Source: Eggerthellaceae bacterium
GTDB lineage: Bacteria; Actinomycetota; Coriobacteriia; Coriobacteriales; Eggerthellaceae
Assembly (NCBI GenBank): GCA_022791455.1
Contig: JAAVZC010000008.1
Coordinates: forward strand, 1-64,000
Direction of reading: 5' to 3'
DNA length: 64,000 nt
This document shows, one piece after another, positions 17,552 through 27,000 of the stretch. Each line of letters begins with the position of its first letter. Positions within the stretch are counted from its first letter, which is position 1. The notes under the pieces were generated by a model. It searched no databases and was not told the DNA's origin. It saw only the letters and a list, made by a program, of their open reading frames with translations. Both the position numbers and the translations under genes were made by a program.

Positions 17552-18414
17552 CGACTGGTTGCTTGGGCCAGGAGCGCCCGGACGGTTTCGTTCGCCTCCG
17601 GTTTTATGAGGTAGTGGAGGCAGGCTTCCGCAAGGGTGGCGGTGGGGGCGCCGCGGCCGACAATCTTGAACTGGGAAATGGAATGGCGCTGGGCGACGGC
17701 GTCCACTTCGTCTGCGGTGAACTGAACGGGGTGTCCCGGCTTATGGTCGAAGAAATCCGGCCGGTTCGAGCGGCAGGGGAAGGGCCGCAGCTGGCCTTGC
17801 TGCTGATCCTCGCTGTTGTGGCGGTAGTGCTCTTGGCGATGCGGGCAACCCTTTACACAGAACTCGTTCACCATGAGCTCAGCTTTTTCAGGGCGCTCGA
17901 TAGCCTGCAGGTAATCCTCGTCTTTGTGGCGGTTGTAGTCCAGCACCACGTAGTCGTAGTCGCGCAGCTTCTGGTTCAGCTGGGCGGTTGTTTCCAGCGG
18001 CACCGTGGTAGAGAGGGTGAGGGGCAGGCCGTAGCGCCGCTGCACTTCGCGACCCAATTCTTCGTTGTAGACGATGGCGCCCGCTCCGGCGCGCGCGGCC
18101 GCTTCCAGGATGATGCGGGCGTAGGGGCCGTCCAGCTCTTGGACGGTGGCCTGCATGTTCGTGAGGGTGAGGCGCGGCTGGATGCCGTATTCCGCCAGCA
18201 CGCTGAAAGTCCAGTTGATCTGCTGAGGGGTGAAGGGCTCGCGCAGGTAGGCGCGCCCGCCGTTCAGCCGGCAACCGGGGAAGTTGCCGTAGATGCTCTC
18301 GATGCGCGCGCCGGGCCGCCCCCAACCTGGGTGCTCCACCAGCACGCGCGCAAAGAACAGGTTCAGCCCCAAATGAGCCGTAAAATCCGGGAGAGTGTAG
18401 TTGAGAGCAGGCAT
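17548..18414 (-). CDS. U32-peptidase-like protein in the molybdoenzyme locus
   Basis: A 288-residue soluble protein. Repeated beta/alpha segments (ARIILEAAARAGAGAIVYNEELG, cited here in part as ARAGAGAIVYNEE; then YDYVVLDYNRHKDEDYL) suggest a TIM barrel. The cluster NEFCVKGCPHRQEHY, followed by PFPC about 25 residues later, resembles the cysteine set of U32-family proteins such as UbiU/UbiV that hold an Fe-S cluster. That assignment is by eye and tentative. ATG 18414 follows AGGAG on the minus strand; an upstream extension would translate the adjacent repeat element. It is last in a minus-strand group with a polyferredoxin and a TorD-like chaperone, so a role in maturation or electron supply of the molybdoenzyme is plausible. 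Confidence 0.5.
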   Translation of the reverse strand: MPALNYTLPDFTAHLGLNLFFARVLVEHPGWGRPGARIESIYGNFPGCRLNGGRAYLREPFTPQQINWTFSVLAEYGIQPRLTLTNMQATVQELDGPYARIILEAAARAGAGAIVYNEELGREVQRRYGLPLTLSTTVPLETTAQLNQKLRDYDYVVLDYNRHKDEDYLQAIERPEKAELMVNEFCVKGCPHRQEHYRHNSEDQQQGQLRPFPCRSNRPDFFDHKPGHPVQFTADEVDAVAQRHSISQFKIVGRGAPTATLAEACLHYLIKPEANETVRALLAQATSR

Positions 18415-18430
18415 GGGGCTCCTATTCTTT

Positions 18431-18555
18431 TCGTCATCTCGACCGGAGCGACCGAAGGGAGCGGAGTGGAGAGATCTTTCCGACTTCCGAGAACGCTGTG
18501 GGAGCCGCGAAGATCTCTCCACTACGGGGCTTCACCCCTTCGGTCGAGATGACGA
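18431..18555. repeat. Family B palindromic element, full length
   Basis: Termini TCGTCATCTCGACCG and CGGTCGAGATGACGA are perfect inverted repeats. Inner arms GGAGAGATCTT and AGATCTCTCC also pair. The 125-bp element fills the gap between the polyferredoxin gene and the U32-like gene. Confidence 0.85.
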
Positions 18556-18559
18556 GGGG

Positions 18560-19960
18560 TTAGAACATGCACATTTCTAGTTCGGGGCCTATTACTTCGT
18601 GGATTTTTAGGTACATGGAGTCGGGTTGGTTGGGCTTCCAGACGGGAGGGGTCATGCGGAAGACCACCGCTTGCTTGCCCATGAACTCCGCGAGCGGGAT
18701 GGTGTCGGAGACGGTGATGGCGTCCACAGGGCATATCTGCTCGCAGGCGCGGCACTGGACGCAGGCGGCGGGGCGGTGCAGCAGGCCGTATTCCGCGGCG
18801 GCCGATGGGGGGATGTCGGCCGCAGCGGAATGGGCTTCAGCGGGAATGTCGGTTGAAGGCGCGCCGCTGCCGTCAAGCGCGGCGCTCGCCAGCTTGTTGG
18901 GGGCGGTGCGGCGGTACTCGCCGGCTTTGGTGGCCGCGGCGGGCTCGGGCTCGCCGTTCAGGCGGCGCAGCGCTCCCGTGGGGCAGAAGGTGGCGCACAT
19001 GCGGCACTGGCGGCACTTCTCGGCGTCGATGGATATAGTGCCGATGGTGGCGCTGCTCACGGTTTCCGCTTGGGGCGCACCGATGTGGCCCAGGTAGTTG
19101 TAAAGGCGGGTGCGGCGAGAGGGCACGAACTGCGGCAGGGTGCCCTCGCTGTTGATCTTGCCCACGCGGTTCTTGAGCGGCGGCTCTTCGGGCACCTGCG
19201 CGATCCCCAGCGCTTCGGCGGCAAGGTCGGCCGCTTGGGTTGTGACGGCGTTCTTCGCGGAGGAGAACACCTCGCGGCGGTCCATGCCGCTGGCAGGGGA
19301 GGGGGCGGCAGCGGCTTTCTCGCGGCGGAAGAGGCCGTGCTTGGTGCTAACGCCCGTCAGACAGTGGTCGGGCATCTGATCGGTGATGCGGATGTCCATG
19401 GCTGATCCGAACGCGCGCACAAGCCCTTGGCTGGATGCAGCAATCTTGCGTACCTGGGCGCCGCCGGGGGCCTGGGGGCAGTTCTCGCAATCGCCGCAGA
19501 CCAGCGTGGCGTCGAAGCTGCGGTAGGCGGCAAGGCCCGCCAGCGCCGATTCGTCCAGGCGCCCCAGGCACTTCACTTCCGCCACCTCGCGTCCCAGCTG
19601 CGCCGGGTCCAGCGCGTCGCGGTAACGGGCCACCGCCTTCTCGCAGGCGAACACGGGGTGTCCTTTCGTGGCTTTCACGCTGGTGCGCATCATGCTCGTG
19701 AGGGCGTCGTCGGAAAGCGCCGCCGTCTCGATGGCAGAGGTGGGGCAGGCGGCGGCGCAAGTGCCGCAGCCGATGCACAGCTCCGGACGCGCCACCAGTT
19801 CGCTGCCTTCGCGAGCCAGCGCGCCGGTGGTGCAGCTGTCAACGCAGCGCTGGCACTGGGCCCTCAGGTGCCGCACGCTGATGCACCGCGCCGGGTTCAC
19901 CGTCACCGCATCACTCTCGATGGCGCCCAGCAGCGCCAGCATCGATTCCAGGATTCCCAC
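18560..19960 (-). CDS. Polyferredoxin-like 4Fe-4S protein
   Basis: A 466-residue electron-transfer protein with no signal peptide. Four cysteine clusters are visible. CQRCVDSC and CIGCGTCAAACP are near the N-terminus (about residues 37-70). CRQCRMCATFCPTGAL is at about 310-325 and CVQCRACEQICPVDAI at about 405-420. A region in the middle with CGDCENCPQAP (about 155-165) may hold another metal site. GTG 19960 is preceded by GGAGG on the minus strand. It lies downstream of a TorD-like chaperone in the same direction. NapF/NapG-like accessory or electron-donor roles are possible; the exact partner is not determined. Confidence 0.8.
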   Translation of the reverse strand: MGILESMLALLGAIESDAVTVNPARCISVRHLRAQCQRCVDSCTTGALAREGSELVARPELCIGCGTCAAACPTSAIETAALSDDALTSMMRTSVKATKGHPVFACEKAVARYRDALDPAQLGREVAEVKCLGRLDESALAGLAAYRSFDATLVCGDCENCPQAPGGAQVRKIAASSQGLVRAFGSAMDIRITDQMPDHCLTGVSTKHGLFRREKAAAAPSPASGMDRREVFSSAKNAVTTQAADLAAEALGIAQVPEEPPLKNRVGKINSEGTLPQFVPSRRTRLYNYLGHIGAPQAETVSSATIGTISIDAEKCRQCRMCATFCPTGALRRLNGEPEPAAATKAGEYRRTAPNKLASAALDGSGAPSTDIPAEAHSAAADIPPSAAAEYGLLHRPAACVQCRACEQICPVDAITVSDTIPLAEFMGKQAVVFRMTPPVWKPNQPDSMYLKIHEVIGPELEMCMF

Positions 19961-19990
19961 GATTCTCGCCTCCTCGCTCGTGCGGTCGCG

Positions 19991-20686
19991 CTAGGCAGCC
20001 GCTTCCTCGGCCGCCTCGTCGTCTTCCAGCAGCTCGTCCAAAAGCTGGCGCTCGTTGGACAGGAAACCGTTCGCCAGCTTGCCCAGGCCGCGGTAGAAGT
20101 CGGTGCGGGGGAAGCGCTGCATGTCCAGGTACATCATGGGGAACCACGCGCATAGGTGATCATCCAGGAAGTTGCGCTGGGCGGTCAGCAGCCGCACCGC
20201 TTCGGCCTCGTCTCCCTCTTCCAGCGCGGCGGCGATGCGCTCGCAGAGCACCTGCATGAACTCGAATTCACAGGAGATGTGGTCTTCGCCTTCCTTCCAG
20301 CTTTCGCGCTTGTCCAGGCCGAAGGCGCGGTAAACCGCCAGCACCTCGTCGCGGGCGTCCTGCATCATCAGGCGCTTGGGGGAGGTGTAGACGCTCTCGA
20401 AGGGGTAGGCGGCGGAGTAGCCGTCGTTGCCGGCGCCGATGAAGGTGCGCACGTAGTCCACTGCCAGCTCGGTGAGCACGCGGCTGTCGCAGGTGGAGAG
20501 GTAGGTGCAGATGAGGCGGTTGCCCTCGTCGGCGTCGGCGTTGCCGGTGTGGGCGGGGAAGGGCATGGCCTTCAGGGTGGCCAGCATGTCCTCGTCCACT
20601 TCCAGGCGGAAGAGGCTGGAGAGGAAGCTGTAGGTGGCCGCGCGGCCGCGCGTGAGCTCGATGAGTTCGGAGAATTCGTTAGACAT
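19991..20686 (-). CDS. TorD/DmsD-family molybdoenzyme chaperone
   Basis: A 231-residue all-alpha cytoplasmic protein. The region DYVRTFIGAG ... AYPFESVYTSPKRLMMQ (about residues 77-108) is the family signature, and FLDDHLCAWFPMM (about 172-184) matches the second conserved helix. TorD-family proteins bind the Tat signal peptide of a molybdoenzyme and protect it until cofactor insertion is complete. ATG 20686 follows AAAGGAA on the minus strand. The obvious client is the Tat-exported oxidoreductase encoded at 24005-27079. Confidence 0.88.
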   Translation of the reverse strand: MSNEFSELIELTRGRAATYSFLSSLFRLEVDEDMLATLKAMPFPAHTGNADADEGNRLICTYLSTCDSRVLTELAVDYVRTFIGAGNDGYSAAYPFESVYTSPKRLMMQDARDEVLAVYRAFGLDKRESWKEGEDHISCEFEFMQVLCERIAAALEEGDEAEAVRLLTAQRNFLDDHLCAWFPMMYLDMQRFPRTDFYRGLGKLANGFLSNERQLLDELLEDDEAAEEAAA

Positions 20687-20702
20687 GATGGTTCCTTTCT
20701 TG

Positions 20703-20802
20703 TTGTCATCCTGAGCGGAGGCCGCAAGGCCGGAGTCGAAGGATCTCTGCGGTTGGGGGAGATCCTTCGACTCCGCGCTTCGCGCTTCGCTCAGGATGAC
20801 AA
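20703..20802. repeat. Family A palindromic element, full length
   Basis: This 100-bp element has inverted termini TTGTCATCCTGAGCG / CGCTCAGGATGACAA and inner inverted arms GGAGTCGAAGGATCTC / GAGATCCTTCGACTCC. A small GC hairpin (GGCCGCAAGGCC) sits in the left arm. It lies between the TorD gene and the next minus-strand gene, directly upstream of the TorD start. Confidence 0.9.
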
Positions 20803-20855
20803 TGGGGGTGGGCTGCTTTGCGCCTCCAGTCGAGATGACGTGGGGCGGGACGGGG

Positions 20856-21671
20856 CTAGAGCGTGGTGGCGAATTGGTGGCCCAAGGGGGTGGCTTGCCA
20901 GATGTCGCGGTATTCCACGGCGCCGGCTTTCTCTAGGCGGTCCAGGAAGTAGCCGCAGAAGCGCTTGGGCTCTTGCATGACTTCGAAACCGTTGACGGCG
21001 GCGTCCAGTTCCTTCATGGTGGCGCCTCCTTCGGCGGTCACCAGGCCGAAGATGGTGCGGTACACCTCGTCGTAACGGGGCTCTTTCGCCACGAGCGCCT
21101 CGATGTTGCCCAGGTTCACGTACTGGTCGTGCACTAGAGTGCCGGCCGGGGTGGCAAGATAGACAAGCGCCGGCGCCTCTTCCACGGCAAGGCGGTTGTC
21201 GCCGTCGGCCAGCAGCGCTTCCAGCTCCTCATCGGTCAGCTCGTCGGGCGCGGGTGCGGCAGCGGGCTCGCTCACCGGCACCACGTTGCCGGCCTCGTCC
21301 AGCCGCCCCGCCACTTCCAGGCCGCCCGCCTTCTCCAGCAGCTCCACCAGCTGGGCGGCGGAGAACACGCTCGCGCGCTGGGGGTAGGCATCGTCCAGGC
21401 CCGCTACCATCGCCTCCATGGTGAGCGGCTCCTCGCGGGCCAGCTGCGCCAGGTGCAGCACGCGGAAGCGTTGGCCGGGCAGCCCCTGCAGCAGCTTCTC
21501 GATGCGTTCCTCGGGCGAGACGGGAACGGGCTCCGGCACGCGAGAGAACTGGGCGTCGGGAATGGGCGGCATGTAGTCGCTGTAATCGTCCGGCCCCTCT
21601 TCGCCATCGAATCCAAGGGGCGCGAGCGGATCGAAATCGTCATCGATAGTGAATGCTTCAAAGTCTGACAT
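20856..21671 (-). CDS. Conserved-looking protein of unknown function in the molybdoenzyme locus
   Basis: A 271-residue soluble acidic protein that I do not recognise. The N-terminus (1-50) is very acidic and disordered in appearance (DDDFDPLAPLGFDGEE). Two predicted winged-helix-like alpha/beta segments follow: RFRVLHLAQLAREEPLTMEA ... QLVELLEKAGGLEV at about 65-115, and a similar one at about 190-265 (MKELDAAVNG ... YFLDRLEKAGAVEYRD). No membrane segment, cofactor motif or cysteine cluster is seen. ATG 21671 follows AAAGGAA. Its place between the regulator and the TorD chaperone suggests an accessory or regulatory role for the same enzyme. Confidence 0.6.
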   Translation of the reverse strand: MSDFEAFTIDDDFDPLAPLGFDGEEGPDDYSDYMPPIPDAQFSRVPEPVPVSPEERIEKLLQGLPGQRFRVLHLAQLAREEPLTMEAMVAGLDDAYPQRASVFSAAQLVELLEKAGGLEVAGRLDEAGNVVPVSEPAAAPAPDELTDEELEALLADGDNRLAVEEAPALVYLATPAGTLVHDQYVNLGNIEALVAKEPRYDEVYRTIFGLVTAEGGATMKELDAAVNGFEVMQEPKRFCGYFLDRLEKAGAVEYRDIWQATPLGHQFATTL

Positions 21672-21913
21672 GGTGGTTCCTTTCTGTTCGTCATTTCGGC
21701 GGAGATGGCCGCAGGGCGCAGCCGATCGTTCCAGATGGCCGCACTGGAAGAAAGAAAATGTGTTTTACGGAAAAGCACCCATGTGAGTTCTCCATCCTGT
21801 CTAGGATGAAGCCTCTGCCTCAAAGCCCCCCGGCTTCTGTTGTGCTTCAGATTGCCTCAGAGTATGCGCCCGCTGCAGGTTGCGGTCAATATCATCAGCA
21901 TCATAAATAACCC

Positions 21914-23536
21914 TTATTCTGCGGTGCTCCGGGCGGTTTTCTCGTCAAGAATGGCCAGCGAGAGGTCGATGAGCTCCTGACGGTTGGCGGAACCGGTCTT
22001 CTGGTAGATGTGGCGGATGTGGGTGCTCACAGTGCCCTGCGAAATGAACAGCGTCTCCTGGATGCGCGAGATGGTGCGGCCCTCCAGCAGCAGCGGCAGC
22101 ACTTCGCCCTCGCGGGGGCTCAAGTGGAAGCGCTCGATGATGATGGCGATGGGGTCCGGCTGAGGTTCGGGCGCGGCGGCTGGCGCGGGGGAGGGGTCGG
22201 CGGCGCTTGCGGGGCGGGTGGCAGTGGTATCTGCGGTTGCCTCGGCATTCGGCAGGCCGGCCTCGCCCTTCCGCAGGCTGCGAGGGTTCGTGACGGTCAG
22301 GTCCACTTCGCCGATGCCAATCTTGATAAGATCCACTTCCGTGAACAAGAACAGGCTGGAAATGAACAGCAGCGACACGGCGATCAGTGTGATGAAGGCC
22401 AGGTTCGGCACGCCTTCGATGAGCGACTGCATGCCGTGGGAGAGCCCTTCTCCCAGCGCCTCGCCCAGGTACAGCACGGCAAAGGCGGTGGCCACGCAGC
22501 GGGAGCGGTTGATGCGGAATGACCGGGAAACGTCGGCGCTCACCGCCAACATAACGGCGCAGTAGCAGTTGTACCCGGCGAACACGATGGAAGAGATACC
22601 CAGCGTGGTGGCCAGAAACGGCGCCGCCAGCAGTCCTAGGCACATGAGCAGCATGGAAAGCCGGAAGGCGATGAACACGTTGTCGCGCGGGAATTTCCAC
22701 ACAAGCACCGAGAGCAGCAGAAACCCTAAGCTGCCGGCGATGAACAGGAACAGGCCGTAGCTGTCCTCCACATGGAAGGTGGAGAATCCGGTGAAGACGT
22801 CGAAGAAGCCGGCCAGGCCGCCGATGAGCAGCGCGCCCAGTAGACCCTTGGCGAACAGGCGCTTGGTCTCGGCGGAAAGCTTCACGGGAGGGAAGGCCTG
22901 TGCGGCGGTGGGGGCGTCGTCGGCAACGGGCGCCGGGGCGGCGCTTGATTTCGGGAGGAATTGGTTGACCGGGCTCTTCAGCAGCAGCGCCAGCGATGCG
23001 CCGGGCGTGATGACGGTTGCGATGATGGCCACCATGGCGGGCGCGATGGCCAGCACCAGAGAGATCAGAAACGCCGTCAAAAACGCGAGGGCCACTTCGC
23101 ACAATGTGGCGCGGCCGCCCAGCGGCGCCTGCGCTTCGCACCAGCACACGAGCAGGGGCGTCGACCCGCTGCCGGTCATGATGGAGGCAATTCCTAAGAT
23201 GAGCATGCCCGTCGAGGTGCTGGTGTCGCAAAACGGCGTGACGATGGCGCCGACGGTCATGGCTGCCACCGAGATGAACATCACCGGGCGGTTGTCGCGC
23301 CAGCTGCTGCTGTTCTTCGACTCCAGCGCCAGGAAGGCCAGCATGGCCACGGCCGCCAGCAGCGAAATGAGCAGCCCCAGGTACAGGGCGTGGCGCTTGT
23401 CCTGAAGGTAGGCGTAGGGCTGGATGCTGTTGAACATGATGAAGATCCACGACCAATACAGCGCCATGCCGGCGATGCGCGTTTTCGAATAGGGGATGGT
23501 GGGGCGCATAGGCCCGCTCGCAGTACCCTGGTTCAT
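21914..23536 (-). CDS. Membrane-embedded LuxR-type transcriptional regulator
   Basis: A 540-residue protein. About twelve hydrophobic segments arranged like a major-facilitator transporter fill residues 20-400. A Pro/Ala-rich linker (about 425-465) follows, and then a C-terminal LuxR/FixJ helix-turn-helix (LSPREGEVLPLLLEG, then ISRIQETLFISQGTVSTHIR) at about 470-525. This architecture is common in Eggerthellaceae, often next to molybdenum enzymes whose substrates induce them. Sensing through the membrane domain is inferred, not shown. It is divergent from the catalytic subunit gene, with 468 bases between the start codons. GAGGGGG precedes ATG 23536. Confidence 0.9.
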   Translation of the reverse strand: MNQGTASGPMRPTIPYSKTRIAGMALYWSWIFIMFNSIQPYAYLQDKRHALYLGLLISLLAAVAMLAFLALESKNSSSWRDNRPVMFISVAAMTVGAIVTPFCDTSTSTGMLILGIASIMTGSGSTPLLVCWCEAQAPLGGRATLCEVALAFLTAFLISLVLAIAPAMVAIIATVITPGASLALLLKSPVNQFLPKSSAAPAPVADDAPTAAQAFPPVKLSAETKRLFAKGLLGALLIGGLAGFFDVFTGFSTFHVEDSYGLFLFIAGSLGFLLLSVLVWKFPRDNVFIAFRLSMLLMCLGLLAAPFLATTLGISSIVFAGYNCYCAVMLAVSADVSRSFRINRSRCVATAFAVLYLGEALGEGLSHGMQSLIEGVPNLAFITLIAVSLLFISSLFLFTEVDLIKIGIGEVDLTVTNPRSLRKGEAGLPNAEATADTTATRPASAADPSPAPAAAPEPQPDPIAIIIERFHLSPREGEVLPLLLEGRTISRIQETLFISQGTVSTHIRHIYQKTGSANRQELIDLSLAILDEKTARSTAE

Positions 23537-24004
23537 GTAAACCCCCTCATGCCCTCCATGGTGCCCCTGTCGTCATCTCGACCCACCCGTTGTCATCCTG
23601 AGCGGAGCGCGAAGCGCGCAGTCGAAGGATCTCCGCGGCTGGGTGAGATCCTTCGACTACGGCCTTTGGCCTCCGCTCAGGATGACAACAGAGTTCGGAA
23701 TGACGTGGTGTTGAAAATTATAAGAGACGCGAGGCTGGCGAGATTTCAGAAGTCGCATTTCTCGCGTCGTGCCCTTCTTCAAGAAACACCAGGTCAGCGC
23801 GTCCTCGTCGTAAAAATCAGCGAAATTTATGATGCGCTGCGGCGGCAAAATCAACAGCTGCGGGGATGCTTATGACCCCCTCGGGCGGGCTATGGTGCGC
23901 TTGGCGCTTCGGGATTCGCTTCCCCCTTGTCTGCTTCACGCGAGCCCGGCAGCGCCACGGGAGCCCGTCCTAAGGAGAGACGGGGAAAGAAAGAAGGAGG
24001 AAAT
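23537..24004. promoter_or_regulatory. Divergent control region between the LuxR regulator and the molybdoenzyme operon
   Basis: This 468-bp gap holds a family A element (23590-23688). Beyond it is a dyad with arms GACGCGAG (23726-23733) and CTCGCGTC (23761-23768), and then an AT-richer stretch around 23810-23835. The ribosome binding site GAAGGAGG of the catalytic gene is at 23993-24000. The dyad is a candidate operator for the adjacent LuxR protein; this is inference from symmetry and position. No convincing -35/-10 pair was fixed. Confidence 0.45.
23590..23688. repeat. Family A palindromic element, full length
   Basis: A 99-bp element bounded by TTGTCATCCTGAGCG and CGCTCAGGATGACAA. It has the same plan as the copy at 20703-20802 but a different small hairpin (GCGCGAAGCGC on the left, GGCCTTTGGCC on the right), so the copies vary mainly in that subterminal module. 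Confidence 0.9.
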
Positions 24005-27000
24005 ATGGGATCTCTGACGTGTACGCGTCGCACGTTCCTGAAGACGGCCGCCATCACCGGTGCCGCCGCCGCTGCCTTCGGCGCTTCCGCCACCGTTGCG
24101 TTGGCGGAGGACACGTACCCGGTGGTGTCGGGGCAAGACACCGTCGAGGTTAAAACGTGCTGCCGCGGCTGCGGAAAGATGGAATGCGGCGTGAAGGTGA
24201 TCGTCAAGGACGGCCGCGCCATCCGCATCGAGGGCGACGAGGGCGCGTTCCAGTCCATGGGCAACTGCTGCACCAAGTCGCAGTCGTCCGTGCAGGCGGC
24301 CTACCACCCCGACCGTCTGCATTACCCCATGAAGCGCACCAACCCCAAGGGCGAGGAGCCCGGCTGGCAGCGCATCAGCTGGGACGAGGCCATGGAGACC
24401 ATCATCAGCAACTTCATGGAGATCAAGGGCAAGTACGGCGGCGAGGCCATCGCCTGCCAGGTGGGCACCTCGCGCATCTGGTGCATGCATTCGGAGTCCA
24501 TTCTGAAGAACATGCTGGAAACCCCCAACAACATCGAGGCGTGGCAGATCTGCAAGGGCCCGCGCCACTTTGCCACCACCATGGTTTCCCAGTTCGCCAT
24601 GAGCTGGATGGAAACCATCACCCGTCCCCGGGTGTACGTGCAGTGGGGCGGCGCTTCCGAGCTGTCCAACTACGACGATTCCTGCCGCACCACCGTCGAC
24701 GTGGCCAGCAGGGCGGACTACCACATCTCGGTTGACCCGCGCATGGCCAACATGGGCAAGGAGGCAGACAACTGGCAGAACCTGCATCCCCAGACCGACG
24801 GCGCGCTGGCGCTGGCCTGGACCAACGTCATCATCGAGAAGAAGCTCTACGATGAGCTGTACGTGAAGAAGTGGACCAACGCCCCGTTCCTGGTGTGCGA
24901 GGACCTGGACGCCGAGTGGATGGCCGCCAACAGCTTCCCCACGGTGCGCACCGACGGCTCCTACTGGGACGTGCACACCCACCTGCTGAAGGAGTGCGAC
25001 ATTGTGGAGGGCGGCAGCCCCTATAAGTTCCTGGTGTACGACAACAACTGGGAAGCGCTGAAGGCAGACGGCGTGGAGCACCAGTACGGCGCCTTCACCT
25101 GGTTCAACGCCGACCAGGAGGGCCGCATCGACGAGACCGGCGGCTTCTGGGAAGGGGAGAACTACTCCACCACCAAGGCCTATGAGGGCCGCGACGCCGC
25201 GCAGGACAACCTGCTGCCCGGCCAGGTGCAGGGCTGGGTGCCCGATCTTATGCCCTTCGACCCGGCCATCGACCCCGCCATCGAGGGCGAGTTCGAGATT
25301 ACCCTGAAGGACGGCCGCACCGTGAAGGTGAAGCCGGTGTGGGAGCACTACAAGGCCCGCGCCGCCGAGTTCGACCTGGCCACCACCGAGGAGATCACCG
25401 GCATCCCCGCCGCGCAGATCGAGGAAGCCGCTACCGTGTACGGCACGCGCCTGGACCCCTCCACCGGCTACGGCAACGGCGGCATTCAGTACATGCTGGC
25501 CACCGAGCACGGTTGCAACGCCATCCTGAACTGCCGCGCGCTGGACAACCTGGTGGGCATCACCGGCAACATGGACACCCCGGGCGGCCACCGCGGCCCG
25601 ACGTTGGTGCCCATCGACGGCGACCTGCAGGGCTTCTCCGCCTGGGCGCCGGGCGCTTCCACTCCGCCGGCCGAGGTTAACCTGAAGCAGATCGGCATCG
25701 AGAAGTTCCCGCTTCTGGGCTGGTGGCAGTACTGGTGCGACGGTCCGTCCATCTACGAGACCATGGTTTCCAGCGACCCCTACCCGGTGCGGGCGCTGTG
25801 GAACGAGTCCGGTAACTTCATGGCCTTTGCCAACACCACGGTTGCGTGGGAGGGCCTGCTGTCGCTCGACTTCTATGTGGACCTGAACCTGTGGCACACC
25901 CCCTCCACCGACGCTGCCGACGTCATTTTGCCGGTGGCCCACTGGATTGAGCTGAACTCGCCGCGCGCGTCCCAGGGTTCCGCCGGCGCTATGGGTGCCA
26001 CCGTGAAGTGCGTGCAGCCGCCCGCCGAGGCCAAGTACGACCCCGAGATTGTCATGGACCTGGCGCGCCGCATGAACTGGAAGTGGACCGACGAGCCCGG
26101 CAACGAGTGGCCCGACATCCAGTGGCAGCTGGACGACTCCATCAAGCTGTTCTCCGACGACGAGTGGCTCAACGTTGAGTGGACCGTCGAGAACGGCCAG
26201 ATTGTGAAGAAGGAGTTCAAGGGCAAGCCGCTTTCCGAGATCACTCCGAAGTACACCTGGGACGAGTACGTGGCCGAATTTCAGAAGAACGGCTGGTGGC
26301 AGGCGAAGGAAGTTGACCCGAAGCAGTGGGGCACCTACCGCCGTTACCAGACCGGCGGCCTGCGTTCCCGCGACCGCGTATGGGCCCGTTTGGACTACAC
26401 CGCCGGCAACGGCATCGGCGACTGGAAGCCCGGCTGGTTCACCCCCACCATGAAGCAGGAGCTGTGGTCCACGGTTATGGAGTCCCATTACCCGGACAAC
26501 CCCGAGTGGTTCCTGCCCAACTGGTTCCCGGCGCCGCATGACCGCCAAGCCGAGCCGGAGCGTGCCGAGGAGTATCCGCTCACGGTGACCACCGGCCGCC
26601 GCATCCCCGTGTACTTCCATTCCGAGCATCGCCAGCTGCCCTGGTGCCGCGAGCTTTGGCCGGTGCCGCGCGTGGAGATCAATCCCGAGACGGCCGCCGA
26701 GTACGGCATCGAGCAGGGCGACTGGGTGTGGATCGAGACCGAATGGGGCAAGATTCGCGAAGTGGCCGACCTGTACTATGGCGTGGCGAAGAACGTCATC
26801 AACTGCGAGCACACCTGGTGGTATCCGGAGCTTTCCCAGGACGCCGGCCACGGCTTCCAGCTCTCCGCGGTGAACCAGCTGATCGACAACCGCGCGCAAG
26901 ACCCGCATTCCGGCACGTCGAACCTGCGCGGTTACCTGGCCAAGATCTACAAGGCCACGCCGGAGAACTCGCCCTTCGGCAACCCGGTGCCCTGCGCCAG

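Noticed and set aside
21653-21910. Open frame of 85 codons between the unknown gene and the LuxR regulator gene
   Set aside because: No ribosome binding site and no recognisable features. The region is better explained as upstream sequence with degenerate family B fragments.
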